Source of the DNA: Paenibacillus allorhizosphaerae
GTDB lineage: Bacteria > Bacillota > Bacilli > Paenibacillales > NBRC-103111
DNA: 64,000 nucleotides
Reading direction: 5' to 3'
Assembly: GCF_910594985.1 (NCBI RefSeq)
Contig: NZ_CAJVCE010000001.1
Span: 310,001 to 374,000 of the forward strand
The notes under the pieces were generated by a model, which was not told the origin of the DNA, searched no databases, and saw only the letters and a list, made by a program, of their open reading frames with translations. Below are positions 8,549 through 17,266 of this stretch, in pieces. Made by a program: the position numbers and the translations under genes. Position 1 is the stretch's first letter. Each line of letters starts with the position of its first letter.

Positions 8549-8827
8549 ATGCACAAGTTTTTGATTCACAAGAAGGGAGACCATGTCGGGGTCGCTACCA
8601 GAGATATCGAAATCGGTGAAAAAGTGATCGGCGTCTACATGGATGACGACTCGATCATTGAAGTGACGGCCAATCGCGCCATCCCGCTCGGCCACAAAAT
8701 TGCAATTGCCGGTCTGGAACCGAACGGTTCCGTTCTGGAGTACGGCCTGCCGATCGGCTATGCGCCGGACGGGATTCAAATCGGAGACTATGTTCACACG
8801 CACAATATTAAAACATTGAGGTGGTAA
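8549..8827 (+). CDS. suyA: UxaA-family lyase small subunit (SAF domain), probable sulfolactate sulfo-lyase alpha
   Basis: 92 residues forming one SAF domain ([19 protein letters not shown] to [10 protein letters not shown]), the N-terminal half of altronate-dehydratase-type enzymes made as a separate subunit. SuyA of (2R)-sulfolactate sulfo-lyase is of this size, about 8-10 kDa. AAAGGAGG precedes the ATG. The large subunit starts 2 bp after its stop. The pairing with a COG2855 exporter, known from sulfonate-degrading bacteria as a likely sulfite/sulfate exporter, favours SuyA over an altronate or galactarate dehydratase subunit. A sugar-acid dehydratase remains the alternative. Confidence 0.65.
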   Translation: MHKFLIHKKGDHVGVATRDIEIGEKVIGVYMDDDSIIEVTANRAIPLGHKIAIAGLEPNGSVLEYGLPIGYAPDGIQIGDYVHTHNIKTLRW

Positions 8828-8829
8828 CG

Positions 8830-9984
8830 ATGAAACAACTTTACGGGTATCGCCGGGAAAACGGTAAAGTCGGCATCCGCAATCATGTGATCATTCTTTC
8901 GGTGGACGATATTTCCAATGCGGCATGCGAGGCGGTTGCCCGCAATATACATGGGGTTATGGCACTCCCCCACGCATACGGCCGCCTTCAATACGGCAAA
9001 GATCTCGAGCTGCACTTTCGCACCATGATCGGCACCGGCTCCAACCCGAACGTTGCAGCGTGCATCATTATCGGAATTGAGCCCAACTGGACGAAAATCA
9101 TTGCCGACGGTATTGCTCAGACCGGCAAGCCGGTGGCGTCTTTTTCCATCGAAGGCACGGGCGATCTCGAAATTATTCGTCAAGCTTCCTGGAAAGCGAA
9201 GGAATTCGTGCAATGGGCGTCCGAGCTGCAGCGCGAGCCGATTGAATTTAAGGAGCTTACGGTCAGCATCAAATGCGGGGAATCCGACACGACGACCGGC
9301 CTCGGCTCCTGCCCGACCGTAGCGCAAGCGGTCGACCGGCTCGTCGATGCGGGCGCTACCGTCTTTTTCGGCGAAACGTCCGAGCTTACCGGCGGCGAAC
9401 ATCTGATCGCCGACCGCTGCATCAACCCGGATGTGCGGCAGAAATTTATGGGCATGTACGATGACTACATCAGCGAAATCAAATCGCAAGGCGTCGATCT
9501 GCTTGGTTCCCAGCCGACGCAAGGCAACATCGCCGGCGGTTTGTCGACTATCGAGGAGAAAGCGCTCGGAAACATCGAAAAGACGGGTACCAAGCCGGTG
9601 ATCGGTGCGTTAGAGCCTGCCGAGGCGCCGCAAAACGGGCCGGGTCTCTATTTTATGGACACCTCGTCCGCAGCTGCGGAATGCATTACGCTCATGGCTG
9701 CCGGAGGAGCCGTGCTCCACTTCTTCCCTACCGGACAAGGTAATATTATTGGCAATCCGATCGAGCCGGTCATTAAAATCAGCGCGAATCCGAAGACGGT
9801 AAGTGCCATGAGCGAGCATATCGACGTCGACTGCAGCGGACTGCTCTCGCGCGAAATCAATCTTGCGCAAGCCGGAGACATGCTGATGGACTACCTGTGC
9901 CGTGTCGTAAACGGACGACTGACGTCCGCTGAAGCGCTGGGTCACAAAGAGTTTGTCATGACGAAATTGTATCGCAGCGCATAA
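8830..9984 (+). CDS. suyB: UxaA-family lyase large subunit, probable sulfolactate sulfo-lyase beta
   Basis: 384 residues of the UxaA C-terminal catalytic type: [18 protein letters not shown] at the start, [11 protein letters not shown] with the conserved Cys, ETSELTG, and FFPTGQGN near the C-terminus. About 42 kDa, as expected for SuyB, which with SuyA splits (R)-sulfolactate into pyruvate and sulfite in the cytoplasm using iron. The ATG at 8830 has GAGGTGG six bases upstream, inside the end of the small-subunit gene, so the two are translationally coupled. Followed by the GntR and YeiH genes. Family assignment is firm; the substrate is inferred from subunit layout and the exporter. Confidence 0.65.
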   Translation: MKQLYGYRRENGKVGIRNHVIILSVDDISNAACEAVARNIHGVMALPHAYGRLQYGKDLELHFRTMIGTGSNPNVAACIIIGIEPNWTKIIADGIAQTGKPVASFSIEGTGDLEIIRQASWKAKEFVQWASELQREPIEFKELTVSIKCGESDTTTGLGSCPTVAQAVDRLVDAGATVFFGETSELTGGEHLIADRCINPDVRQKFMGMYDDYISEIKSQGVDLLGSQPTQGNIAGGLSTIEEKALGNIEKTGTKPVIGALEPAEAPQNGPGLYFMDTSSAAAECITLMAAGGAVLHFFPTGQGNIIGNPIEPVIKISANPKTVSAMSEHIDVDCSGLLSREINLAQAGDMLMDYLCRVVNGRLTSAEALGHKEFVMTKLYRSA

Positions 9985-10143
9985 TGTTAATGTTCTTCGG
10001 GCGGTCCTATGCTATCATCAGTAGTTGGATGCCGTTATTGCGCATCCGACTATTGGATGGAAGCCGGTCCCCTCTTCTGCCAGCCGAATGCGATGGCAAG
10101 CGCGGGGAATGTCGGGCAATGTCGGAAGGTAGGAATCGTAACC

Positions 10144-10896
10144 ATGTTTAAGTCCGTCAACGAAGAACGCAAAACATTTTCCCGCAAAGTGGTCGATCGG
10201 ATTCGGGAACTTATTGTCTCCGAGCAGCTTAAACCGGGCGACAAGCTTCCGTCCGAGCGCGAGCTCGCAGATCTGATGAATGTCAGCCGGCCGACGATCC
10301 GGGAAGCTCTCAAAATCTTATCCGCAACGGGCTTTATCCATATTCGGCAAGGCAACGGCGTCTTTGTCGCCGAGCAAAGCGACCGTTTGGACAATTTGGC
10401 GGCATTGTTATTTTTGCAAACCGATACGATTTACGAGCTGTTTGACGTCCGTAAAATGATCGAAACGGAAAGCGCCGCAAAAGCGGCCGTTAAGGGGACT
10501 TCCGCCTATCTGGAACAGATCTGCTTCATGACGCAAGACGGTTACGACAAAGCCGTTGTCCGTCAGTCATTTGCAACTGCGGAGGAGCGCGAATCGTTCC
10601 TGTCCGACTCGGATCAACAGTTTCATCTGATGATTGCGGAAGCGGCCGGCAACGAAGTGGTCATTCGGATCATGAACCATCTGATCGATCTACTCCGTCA
10701 GAGCCGGATGCAATCGATGAAAATTCCCGGCCGGGTCGAGCAATCGCTGAAGGAACACATGCTTATCGCAGAGGCATTAAAGGACAGGAACGCCGAGCTT
10801 GCCCGTACGCGGATGTTCGACCATCTTACGAGCGTCGAGAAAGCTTTATTACTTGATATTCAACGTTCCGGAAATTTTGAAGCGGCTGACAAGTGA
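10144..10896 (+). CDS. FadR-subfamily GntR transcriptional regulator
   Basis: 250 residues. Residues 10-75 are a GntR winged helix (PGDKLPSERELADLMNVSRP then TIREALKILSATGFI), and the rest is an all-helical FCD ligand domain with the usual acid and His positions (DQQFHLMIAEAAGN, KEHMLIAEAL) for metal-assisted binding of an organic acid. The start at 10144 was chosen over the longer frame from 10009 because it begins just before the recognisable domain and has GGTAGGA upstream. Encoded in the lyase operon, it most likely binds the dyad at 8502-8521 and is released by sulfolactate or a related acid. Confidence 0.85.
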   Translation: MFKSVNEERKTFSRKVVDRIRELIVSEQLKPGDKLPSERELADLMNVSRPTIREALKILSATGFIHIRQGNGVFVAEQSDRLDNLAALLFLQTDTIYELFDVRKMIETESAAKAAVKGTSAYLEQICFMTQDGYDKAVVRQSFATAEERESFLSDSDQQFHLMIAEAAGNEVVIRIMNHLIDLLRQSRMQSMKIPGRVEQSLKEHMLIAEALKDRNAELARTRMFDHLTSVEKALLLDIQRSGNFEAADK

Positions 10897-10936
10897 GGCT
10901 TCGGAAAGAAGGAACAAAATAAACGCTAGCCGGGAG

Positions 10937-11992
10937 ATGTTTGAGTTGCACAATATTCCGTCAGGATCGATTACGGTGCCGAAGATGAACGATGCTCCTC
11001 AAGGATGGAAGCTGCTCCCCAAGGGAATCATCTTGACCGTCACGCTCGCCGTTTTGGCCGGCCGAATTGCTCAATTACCGTTGTTCTCCATTATGGGGAT
11101 TATGATCATTTCCATCATGCTCGGCGTCGTTTGGAAATCCGTCATGGATTTGCCCAAGGATGCGGCGCCCGGCATTACATTCAGCAGCAAATTTCTGCTT
11201 CGGGCCGGAATCATACTGATGGGGATACGGCTGAATCTGACGCAAATTGCGGATGCCGGGCTGAAGGTTGTTCTGGTGGATGTCATCGTTATTGTCTTTA
11301 CATTGGCTTTTATGATTTTTCTGGGGAAGCGCTTGTCGGTGGACCGAACACTAGCCGCACTGGTCGCCGTTGGAAGTGCAATATGCGGAGCAGCCGCCAT
11401 CGTTGCCGTAGCACCGTTGATCGGAGCCAAAAAAGAGCAGACCGCCCTCTCGGTCGCTTGCATTGCCATCCTGGGAACGATCGGGGCGATCGCTTACATT
11501 TTCCTGTATCCATACATGCTTCTGGATCCTTATACGTACGGCGTATTGGCCGGGGCTACGCTGCATGAACTGGCACATGTCATAGCGGCAGGCTCCCCCG
11601 CCGGCGATGTCGGCAGCTCAACCGCCATACTGGTTAAGCTCGGACGAGTCGCCCTTCTGATCCCAGTCTCCCTGATCCTCGGTTATTTGTATCGAAGCGC
11701 AAATGCCGATGGGGACGGTATCAAGCGATGGAATAAATTTCCGGTGCCTTGGTTTATTTTTGGTTTTCTTGCCATGAGTTTAGTCAACACTACCGGGGTG
11801 CTGCCTTCTTTCGCCGTGAAGCTTTTTACCGATCTCAGTGTATTTTTGCTATCCGTGGCGATGGCCGGGCTCGGATTAACGATCAGTCTCGGCGATTTCA
11901 AAAAAATCGGCAAAAATACGGTTATTGTAGCCGTCGTTGGATTTATTGCATTGGCGGGATTAGGTCAATTGCTTATTTTCTTACTATACTAG
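10937..11992 (+). CDS. YeiH/COG2855 family putative sulfite/sulfate exporter
   Basis: About 351 residues with around ten membrane helices and family motifs: KFLLRAGIILMGIRLN, AVGSAICGAAAIVAVAP, ATLHELAHVIAAG. COG2855 proteins occur beside taurine and sulfolactate degradation genes, where they are proposed to export the sulfite or sulfate released. That fits the sulfo-lyase genes two places upstream. The start is uncertain: the ATG at 10937 is very close to GGGAG, while a TTG at 10946 is better spaced. A terminator follows directly, making this the last gene of the operon. Confidence 0.75.
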   Translation: MFELHNIPSGSITVPKMNDAPQGWKLLPKGIILTVTLAVLAGRIAQLPLFSIMGIMIISIMLGVVWKSVMDLPKDAAPGITFSSKFLLRAGIILMGIRLNLTQIADAGLKVVLVDVIVIVFTLAFMIFLGKRLSVDRTLAALVAVGSAICGAAAIVAVAPLIGAKKEQTALSVACIAILGTIGAIAYIFLYPYMLLDPYTYGVLAGATLHELAHVIAAGSPAGDVGSSTAILVKLGRVALLIPVSLILGYLYRSANADGDGIKRWNKFPVPWFIFGFLAMSLVNTTGVLPSFAVKLFTDLSVFLLSVAMAGLGLTISLGDFKKIGKNTVIVAVVGFIALAGLGQLLIFLLY

Positions 11993-12020
11993 TCCTGCAT
12001 CGATGTGCGGACCAAGGCAG

Positions 12021-12064
12021 GAGCTGAAATCGTTCGAAACGACGAGTTCGGCTCTTTTCTTTGT
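12021..12064 (+). terminator. intrinsic terminator of the lyase operon
   Basis: An outer stem GAGCTGAA/TTCGGCTC with an inner TCGT/ACGA stem is followed by TTTTCTTTGTTTC. It lies about 30 bp after the exporter stop. Confidence 0.75.
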
Positions 12065-12065
12065 T

Positions 12066-12224
12066 TCAATGCATTCCGTCGCCGAATAAAGCATCTTTGT
12101 CCTGTTCAAATTGCTTCCAGAAGCAATATATCGAGATGCAAATAAGTACGCTGCATACAATCTCTTTCAGCAAAAGCATCGTATCCCAGCCCTTCTTTTT
12201 AATTCCTATGGGAATAGTATTCAT
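12066..12224 (-). CDS. possible small membrane protein (37-52 aa)
   Basis: A minus-strand frame from ATG 12224 (or a better-placed ATG at 12179) encodes a peptide with one hydrophobic helix (LLLKEIVCSVLICISIYCFW) and a charged tail ending DALFGDGMH. The residue pattern is that of a real single-pass small protein, with AAGAAGGG ahead of the inner ATG. No family recognised. The remaining bases of the 12065-12372 gap hold nothing else I can name. Confidence 0.4.
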   Translation of the reverse strand: MNTIPIGIKKKGWDTMLLLKEIVCSVLICISIYCFWKQFEQDKDALFGDGMH

Positions 12225-12372
12225 TAAAACGGTGATTATGTCAATGCATTTGCGAAATCTTTAAGCACTCGAAGCCGATCTGCCGAACTGGACATACATA
12301 CAGACAATCAATTGTGTCCAAGAATTATTTACTGTCTCTTCATAAAGTAAACCGAGAAGAGGCGATAAAATA

Positions 12373-12690
12373 ATGATTAATGTTTACTTAGACGATGTAC
12401 GTCCATGTCCGAAGGGCTTTAAAATAGCAAGATCTGTTGAATCATGTATTAAATTAATAAGTTCGGCAAAAGTCGATACACTCTCGCTTGATCATGATTT
12501 GGGTTTTGGGAAACCAAGTGGATATGAAATCGTTAAATTCATGGTTACCAATAAAATATATGCAAAGAAAATTATTATCCATAGCGCAAACCCATTTGGT
12601 CGATTGAGGATGTTCAGGATGTTACAAATGCATAAGCCGGCTCATGTTGAACTTTTCATACGGCCTGAACCATTGTTTATTATCCTATGA
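12373..12690 (+). CDS. cyclic-phosphate-processing receiver-domain (cREC) protein
   Basis: 105 residues beginning INVYLDDVRPCPKGF, with LSLDHDLGFG and IIHSANPFGR, the diagnostic motifs of the small receiver-like cREC family (acidic pocket LDD, DHD plus a SANP loop). These proteins are predicted to act in cyclic-phosphate or nucleotide repair and signalling; no partner gene is adjacent. Codon use is more AT-rich than its neighbours, which may indicate recent acquisition. The C-terminus looks normal, with no terminator directly after it. Confidence 0.7.
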   Translation: MINVYLDDVRPCPKGFKIARSVESCIKLISSAKVDTLSLDHDLGFGKPSGYEIVKFMVTNKIYAKKIIIHSANPFGRLRMFRMLQMHKPAHVELFIRPEPLFIIL

Positions 12691-12803
12691 AAGATACGTT
12701 TTATCATCATTTTGAATGATCAACCGATTCTATAAGTCTCAAAGCCTTCGTATCGACCATGTCTGTAAAAGAAACGCTTTCCGAACCCGTAAGTTCGCGA
12801 AAC

Positions 12804-12843
12804 GCACAGAAGGGCTGCCGACTTCGGTCGGTAGCCCTTCTGC
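12804..12843. terminator. strong TTCG-loop hairpin between convergent genes
   Basis: AGAAGGGCTGCCGAC-TTCG-GTCGGTAGCCCTTCT is a 15-bp stem with one G-T pair and a stable UUCG tetraloop. It lies between the cREC gene (plus) and the AHSA1-like gene (minus). It lacks a T-run on either side, so it is either a weak bidirectional terminator or a structured mRNA end. Confidence 0.5.
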
Positions 12844-12929
12844 GTCTGATAAGTATTATAATGATCGGTGCCTAGTAGCTTTAGGACATTTGGAAGTAAG
12901 CATTGCGGATTCATGTTACAGTGGTATCA

Positions 12930-13412
12930 TTAGCTTTTCGCAAGTTCCCCGGTAGCTTGTATATACTTTTCGTGCCATTTACTCCATTCGCTTTTCCGCC
13001 ATTCGATTGTTTTTCCATCCATCAATGCGCTGACGACCTCCAAGCATACATGCCAGCCGGCAAGATCTTTGGAAGTATGATCGGTAATTTTGTTGATCTT
13101 CTCGATAAGGATGAGCCGGCACCCGTCGGATTCCGGATAAAGCTCGAACCGGACGCGGCCTTCTCCCCATGTATACTCCAATACGGAGTGCGGCTTGAGC
13201 TCGATGATCGCAAGTTCCTCGAATGTACCATCCTGCATATCGAACTTAATTACGCCTCCTTCCCGGAGATCATCGACCTTTAACTCAGAGAACCATTTGG
13301 CCAACTTATCGTTCTCTGTCAAATAAGACCAAACTTTCTCGACGGGGTGCTTCAGATGGCGCTCGAAACGGGCCGAATATCCGTCTGGGGTTGGTTGTAT
13401 TACAGCTAACAT
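12930..13412 (-). CDS. SRPBCC/AHSA1-like protein
   Basis: 160 residues with the START-like fold signature of the Aha1 C-terminal family: RHLKHPVEKVWSYLTENDKLAKWF at the front, LEYTWGEGRVRFEL in the middle and a C-terminal helix (GWHVCLEVVSALMDG). Such proteins bind hydrophobic small molecules; the ligand is unknown. It follows an ArsR-type regulator by 34 bp, a pairing very common in Firmicutes, and both read on the minus strand as one operon. Confidence 0.85.
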   Translation of the reverse strand: MLAVIQPTPDGYSARFERHLKHPVEKVWSYLTENDKLAKWFSELKVDDLREGGVIKFDMQDGTFEELAIIELKPHSVLEYTWGEGRVRFELYPESDGCRLILIEKINKITDHTSKDLAGWHVCLEVVSALMDGKTIEWRKSEWSKWHEKYIQATGELAKS

Positions 13413-13446
13413 ATGATTCTCCTCCGTTCAAGTGGTCTGGATTGTA

Positions 13447-13761
13447 CTACTGCTCCTCTTCGTCAAGCTGCTTTTCCAAATCATCCAGTTTATTCGTCCA
13501 ATATTGCCGATACGGTTCAAACCAATCGTGAATTCCTTGCAAAGGCTCTGCGTTTAAGCGATACAAATGCTGCTGTGCATCTTTCCTTACTGTTACAAGC
13601 TCCGCTTGCCGCAAAATGCGCAAATGCTTCGATATCCCCGGCTGACTAAGCGACAACAAAGCAACAAGCTCCCCGACAGAGCGTTCACGAGCACGCAAAT
13701 AATCAAGGATCTTCCTACGATTCGGTTCAGCCAATATTTCAAACAGTTTATCTTCGTTCAT
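13447..13761 (-). CDS. ArsR-family winged-helix regulator
   Basis: 104 residues of a single winged helix: LFEILAEPNRRKILDYLRARE, then VGELVALLSLSQPGISKHLRILRQAELVTVRKDAQQHLYRL. No metal-binding Cys pair in the recognition region, so it belongs to the non-metal ArsR group that travels with SRPBCC/AHSA1 genes. It probably represses its own two-gene operon. Confidence 0.85.
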   Translation of the reverse strand: MNEDKLFEILAEPNRRKILDYLRARERSVGELVALLSLSQPGISKHLRILRQAELVTVRKDAQQHLYRLNAEPLQGIHDWFEPYRQYWTNKLDDLEKQLDEEEQ

Positions 13762-13823
13762 GCAATTATATTACCCTTCAGTTATATTTCCGTCAAGTTA
13801 TATAATTATGTACAACCCCGGGC

Positions 13824-15056
13824 TTACTGCTTCTCGGATAAAGACCGTAATCGCCTGAGCGATGGAAATAAATACATCCATAATCCGGCCACGACGATCG
13901 TACCGACACCGCCAATGAAAGCAGCCCGAGACGCTCCAACAAATCCGGCCAGCGTACCCGATTCGAACTCGCCCAATTGATTGGAAGTCCCGATAAACAG
14001 TGAATTCACAGCGTTCACGCGTCCGCGCATTTCATCCGGTGTTTGCATTTGCACAAGGGTTGACCGGATCACAACACTGACTACATCCGACGCCCCGACG
14101 AGCAGCAATGCAATAAGCGATACGATCAGGTTCGTGGACACGGCGAAGATCATCGTCGCTATGCCAAATACGCCGAGCGCCCCGAAGAGCGTAGGTCCAA
14201 AAGCTCTTTTTAACGGATAATACGCAAAAATAATCGTCATCATCAATGCACCGACGGCCGGCGCCGTCCGCATGAACCCTAGCCCCCATGGACCGGTATG
14301 CAAAATATCTTGCGCAAAAATGGGCAATAGCGCCGTCGCTCCGCCAAGCAGAACAGCGAAAAGATCTAGCGAAATCGTCCCTAAAATGACCGGATTGCGG
14401 TAAACAAAGACGAGACCTGAAAACAGGGAACGCAGGGATACCGGTTCCAGCTTTCGTACGCTCTGCTCCATGCGAATGAAGATACTGAGCGTGGCCGCGA
14501 CCAGCAGCGCAACCGTTGCTGTAACGTATACGAACCCGGCGCCTAACGAAAAAAGCAGCCCGCCCAGGGCAGGACCTAATATTTGGGCGGTTTGTCCAGC
14601 CGAAGTACTCCATGAAATGGCTTGCTGAAGGATCGCCTTTGGCACCAATTGCGGTAATAGCGCAGAGGAAGAAGGGCCTTCGAATGCACGGCAAGCCCCG
14701 ATAATCGCCGCAGCCAGCAGTATTTGTTCACGACCAAGCCAGCCGGCCAAATTGCCTAACAGCAAAATAGCAGCGACCAAGCCCTCAATGAGTTGACACA
14801 AAAAAACAATCTTCCGGCGGTCGAAGCGATCCGCAACATGGCCGACAACTAACGTAAGCAGCACCATCGGCGCAAACTGGGCGAGACCCACGAGACCCAG
14901 ACTGAACGCATCGCGGGTCAAATCGTACATTTGCCAGCCGATCGCAACGGAGAGCATCTGGAATGAGGTGGAAGACAATATTCGCGAGGTCCAAAATTTC
15001 GCGAAAGACGGCTGCCTGAGCATAGAATCCGATGATAGCAGCAAAATACAGCTCAC
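13824..15056 (-). CDS. MFS transporter (EntS/DHA3-like)
   Basis: About 400 residues with 12 hydrophobic segments and the MFS loop motif GHVADRFDRRKIV between helices 2 and 3; also GPALGGLLF and DEMRGRVNAVNSLFIGTSNQLG. This arrangement matches enterobactin-exporter/macrolide-efflux type MFS proteins. The start is either GTG 15056 (a close AAAGGA) or ATG 15023; neither has an ideal ribosome site. A siderophore-esterase remnant lies just upstream on the other strand, which might hint at an old siderophore locus. Confidence 0.8.
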   Translation of the reverse strand: MSCILLLSSDSMLRQPSFAKFWTSRILSSTSFQMLSVAIGWQMYDLTRDAFSLGLVGLAQFAPMVLLTLVVGHVADRFDRRKIVFLCQLIEGLVAAILLLGNLAGWLGREQILLAAAIIGACRAFEGPSSSALLPQLVPKAILQQAISWSTSAGQTAQILGPALGGLLFSLGAGFVYVTATVALLVAATLSIFIRMEQSVRKLEPVSLRSLFSGLVFVYRNPVILGTISLDLFAVLLGGATALLPIFAQDILHTGPWGLGFMRTAPAVGALMMTIIFAYYPLKRAFGPTLFGALGVFGIATMIFAVSTNLIVSLIALLLVGASDVVSVVIRSTLVQMQTPDEMRGRVNAVNSLFIGTSNQLGEFESGTLAGFVGASRAAFIGGVGTIVVAGLWMYLFPSLRRLRSLSEKQ

Positions 15057-15289
15057 GTCCTTTGGTGTAGATTAGCAACATATGCACATAATTCGGGCTA
15101 GCCGGCACAAAAGCAAGGTACATTATACCATTTTAACGCGGCATTGAGTTAAATTGTTTTCAAATGCTTAATACTCATTTTTCAATGTTCGAGCATAATC
15201 GTTCTAATTTCGAGAACAGTTCGTTGTAAATCTCAAGATCTACTAAGTATAATAATAGATATTACTAGTTATTGGTTGGGAGTTTATTC

Positions 15290-15604
15290 ATGGATCGTTC
15301 TGCATTCCAATCCGTCGTCATCCCCCGTACGCAAAAAAGAATCATGCTGTTCCAAGGCAATCATTTGAGAAAATTGCTGAAGGACAATAAGACCATACGG
15401 CTATTGCTCACGGCAGGAGAGCTCGAGAAATCGCATGAAAGTTAGGTCAATATGAAGGCCAAGGCTCTTGCAGGCCGGCTGTCTGAGATAGGAAATGAGC
15501 ATCTGTCTGTTGAGTATCGAGAGTATGAGCATGAAAACCATATTTCCGTACTGCCTGTATTGATCAGTCAGGCCATCCGTTTCGCCATGCAAAAACCCCT
15601 ATGA
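15290..15604 (+). pseudogene. remnant of an alpha/beta-hydrolase (siderophore-esterase type), N-truncated with in-frame TAG
   Basis: One continuous frame reads LLLTAGELEKSHES, TAG (15443-15445), then VNMKAKALAGRLSE and finally EHENHISVLPVLISQAIRFA. The GELEKSHE and ENHxSVLP elements match the C-terminal part of Fes/BesA-like esterases, the His being the catalytic one. The N-terminal two thirds, including the Ser nucleophile, are absent, and an amber codon interrupts what remains. A GGGAG lies before ATG 15290, so a 51-residue peptide could still be made, but it would have no activity. Confidence 0.6.
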
Positions 15605-15623
15605 GTTCTACTCATTAGGGGTT
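15594..15623. terminator. hairpin at the end of the esterase remnant
   Basis: AACCCCTATGAG-TTCTA-CTCATTAGGGGTT: a 12-bp stem with one bulged base overlapping the remnant stop codon. No clear T-run on either strand. Confidence 0.45.
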
Positions 15624-15676
15624 CGGCGTACACCTATTGATTTCAACCATAATAACGACCATCCAAACGGCAGCTA

Positions 15677-16183
15677 TTATCTTACAAAAGTATTTTTCAC
15701 TCGCTCAGACTTAACGAAATACGGTATCCAGATTAAACAAGTAACGATTGATCTAAAGATATCTTTTAATTGGCCTGCATCTTGCATTTCACTAGCCATA
15801 GGAATTTGAAGTACAAGCAAATAGTCAATGATTCCAACAACAAGAGAAGTACTATAATAAATGATCATTAACTTGGGTAGTATCAATTTCTTTTGATAAA
15901 GATTTATAAGGATAATGATAGTATATAGAAAAAATAATACATTAAACGCTAATTCAAATATAATCAATGCTCCCCACAACGGATGATACAATTCGGAGGT
16001 TTTCGAAGTTACATTTTTCCATATCTCGGGACTTACGGACGGGATGGAATAATTATAAATTTGAACAAGCAACAACAATAAACTACCATATATACCTATT
16101 TGAACTAATACCATCCATCCGCCAAGTCCTACAACGCCTAGCGGGCGTTCTTGAATGTTCTGCTCAGCTAAATTATTTTCCAT
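15677..16183 (-). CDS. DUF2569-family membrane protein
   Basis: 168 residues with four hydrophobic segments. Near the N-terminus is GVVGLGGWMVLVQIGI, the usual DUF2569 entry motif, followed by a long extracytoplasmic loop containing SPEIWKNVTSKTSELYHP. Function of the family is unknown. It lies 18 bp after the P-loop protein gene on the same strand, so they may be co-transcribed. Distinctly AT-rich compared with the flanking transporter genes. Confidence 0.7.
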   Translation of the reverse strand: MENNLAEQNIQERPLGVVGLGGWMVLVQIGIYGSLLLLLVQIYNYSIPSVSPEIWKNVTSKTSELYHPLWGALIIFELAFNVLFFLYTIIILINLYQKKLILPKLMIIYYSTSLVVGIIDYLLVLQIPMASEMQDAGQLKDIFRSIVTCLIWIPYFVKSERVKNTFVR

Positions 16184-16201
16184 TTGGGCACTTCCCTCTT
16201 A

Positions 16202-16765
16202 TTATGGTTTACACTTGCTTTTTATTTCCTCTGATATCGTATTTACAATGGCATCAAGCGGTAAAGAACCATCAATAACGAAGTCTGAATTAGGCTTAGT
16301 CGTTCTTAACATATCTAAGTATGCAAACCTTCCTCGAGCTAAGTAATGCTTCATATCGTTTCTAATATTCTCACTAGAACTGTCGGTATAATCTCTCAGG
16401 ATCCGCCTTGCCATAGCCATATCTAACGGAGTATCGATAAAGATTGTGAAGTCGATAAATTTTTTCATTCCTTCATGCAAATAGCCAAATGGATAGTCAA
16501 CGATGATGTAGTCCAGTGACGGTTCATGGCGTGAAAGCAAAAACTGTAAATCGTTAATTAACGGCGACAAATTCCACACACTGGTATCTGACCCTTGCTC
16601 AACCCACTCACATATATCATCGGGCTCACCCTCAAATTCATACGCATCAAAATATAGAGCTTTCGAATGGCTTAATGTCTCTGCTAAGCGTTTCGTTACC
16701 GTTGTCTTTCCGCCACCTGAGACGGCGGCAATGGTTATTACAAATGGTTTTTGGTGGAGTCCCAT
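16202..16765 (-). CDS. P-loop NTPase, uridine-kinase-like
   Basis: 187 residues with a Walker A AAVSGGGKTTVTKRLAE near residue 15, a Walker-B-like YIIVDYPFGY and a FIDTPLDMAMARRILRDY lid segment typical of nucleoside and small-molecule kinases. Substrate not predictable. Same strand as the DUF2569 gene downstream. Many Firmicutes carry this kind of stand-alone kinase beside GNAT genes, as here. Confidence 0.75.
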   Translation of the reverse strand: MGLHQKPFVITIAAVSGGGKTTVTKRLAETLSHSKALYFDAYEFEGEPDDICEWVEQGSDTSVWNLSPLINDLQFLLSRHEPSLDYIIVDYPFGYLHEGMKKFIDFTIFIDTPLDMAMARRILRDYTDSSSENIRNDMKHYLARGRFAYLDMLRTTKPNSDFVIDGSLPLDAIVNTISEEIKSKCKP

Positions 16766-16839
16766 AAGATCCTCCCTTTATCATGGTTTATCCAAGATCA
16801 TATGTCGTCCATCCTTTTTCTAGTAGCTTGAATTGTATG

Positions 16840-17067
16840 CTATAGATTCTTGGACATCTCAATCGCTCCACTACCCCATATTTCGCTGTATCGTTTACTA
16901 ACGATAAATCCGTGTTTCTCATAAAACTTGACGGTATGTTCATATAGCGGCTTTACTTCAGGCGGGACTGTTAATAATGACACCCGTTTAAATCCTATTT
17001 CGGTTACATGTCTAATCAAATAATTTATTAATTGCGATCCTAGACCCTGACCTCTTTTAATCAGCAT
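16840..17067 (-). pseudogene. C-terminal fragment of a GNAT acetyltransferase
   Basis: 75 codons carry the acetyl-CoA-binding part of a GNAT fold (KRGQGLGSQLINYLI, then LYEHTVKFYEKHGF), but the N-terminal half is absent. The codon directly before the first ATG is TAG in the same frame, preceded by readable IHMKEEF, the usual strand before the CoA loop. That suggests a nonsense mutation plus 5' truncation rather than a natural short protein. Confidence 0.6.
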
Positions 17068-17191
17068 CTAGAATTCTTCCTTCATGTGTATACAAATTAG
17101 CTGGTGGTGCTTGATGTTGTCCAACTGATACGACATTCTGACCAGCGGACAAGCTGAGGATACGTCCCAGCTCGTAAAATAAATATACCAT
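17057..17191 (-). CDS. unrecognised 44-aa ORF with start codon inside a hairpin arm
   Basis: The frame from ATG 17191 encodes a compact peptide rich in Gly, Val and Pro (GQNVVSVGQHQAPPANLYT, ending EGRILDAD). I do not recognise a family. Its start lies in the 3' arm of the 10-bp inverted repeat 17186-17215. It overlaps the GNAT remnant in another frame by 11 nt. It could be the tail of a lost longer gene. Confidence 0.3.
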   Translation of the reverse strand: MVYLFYELGRILSLSAGQNVVSVGQHQAPPANLYTHEGRILDAD

Positions 17192-17215
17192 TACCTACAA
17201 ATATTGGTAATGGTA
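17186..17215. repeat. perfect 10-bp inverted repeat
   Basis: TACCATTACC (17186-17195) and GGTAATGGTA (17206-17215) are exact reverse complements separated by 10 bp. In minus-strand RNA the 3' arm would contain the ATG of the 44-aa ORF. It could alternatively be an operator. Confidence 0.6.
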
Positions 17216-17266
17216 ATATTCGTTCAGCAGCAAATCGCAAGTATGGACCTTGCTATACTTTACTCC

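Noticed and set aside
8549..9984. Altronate or galactarate dehydratase as first choice for the two-subunit UxaA-type enzyme
   Set aside because: No uronate or aldarate pathway genes nearby, and the COG2855 exporter fits a sulfite-releasing lyase better. Kept as an alternative in the feature entries.
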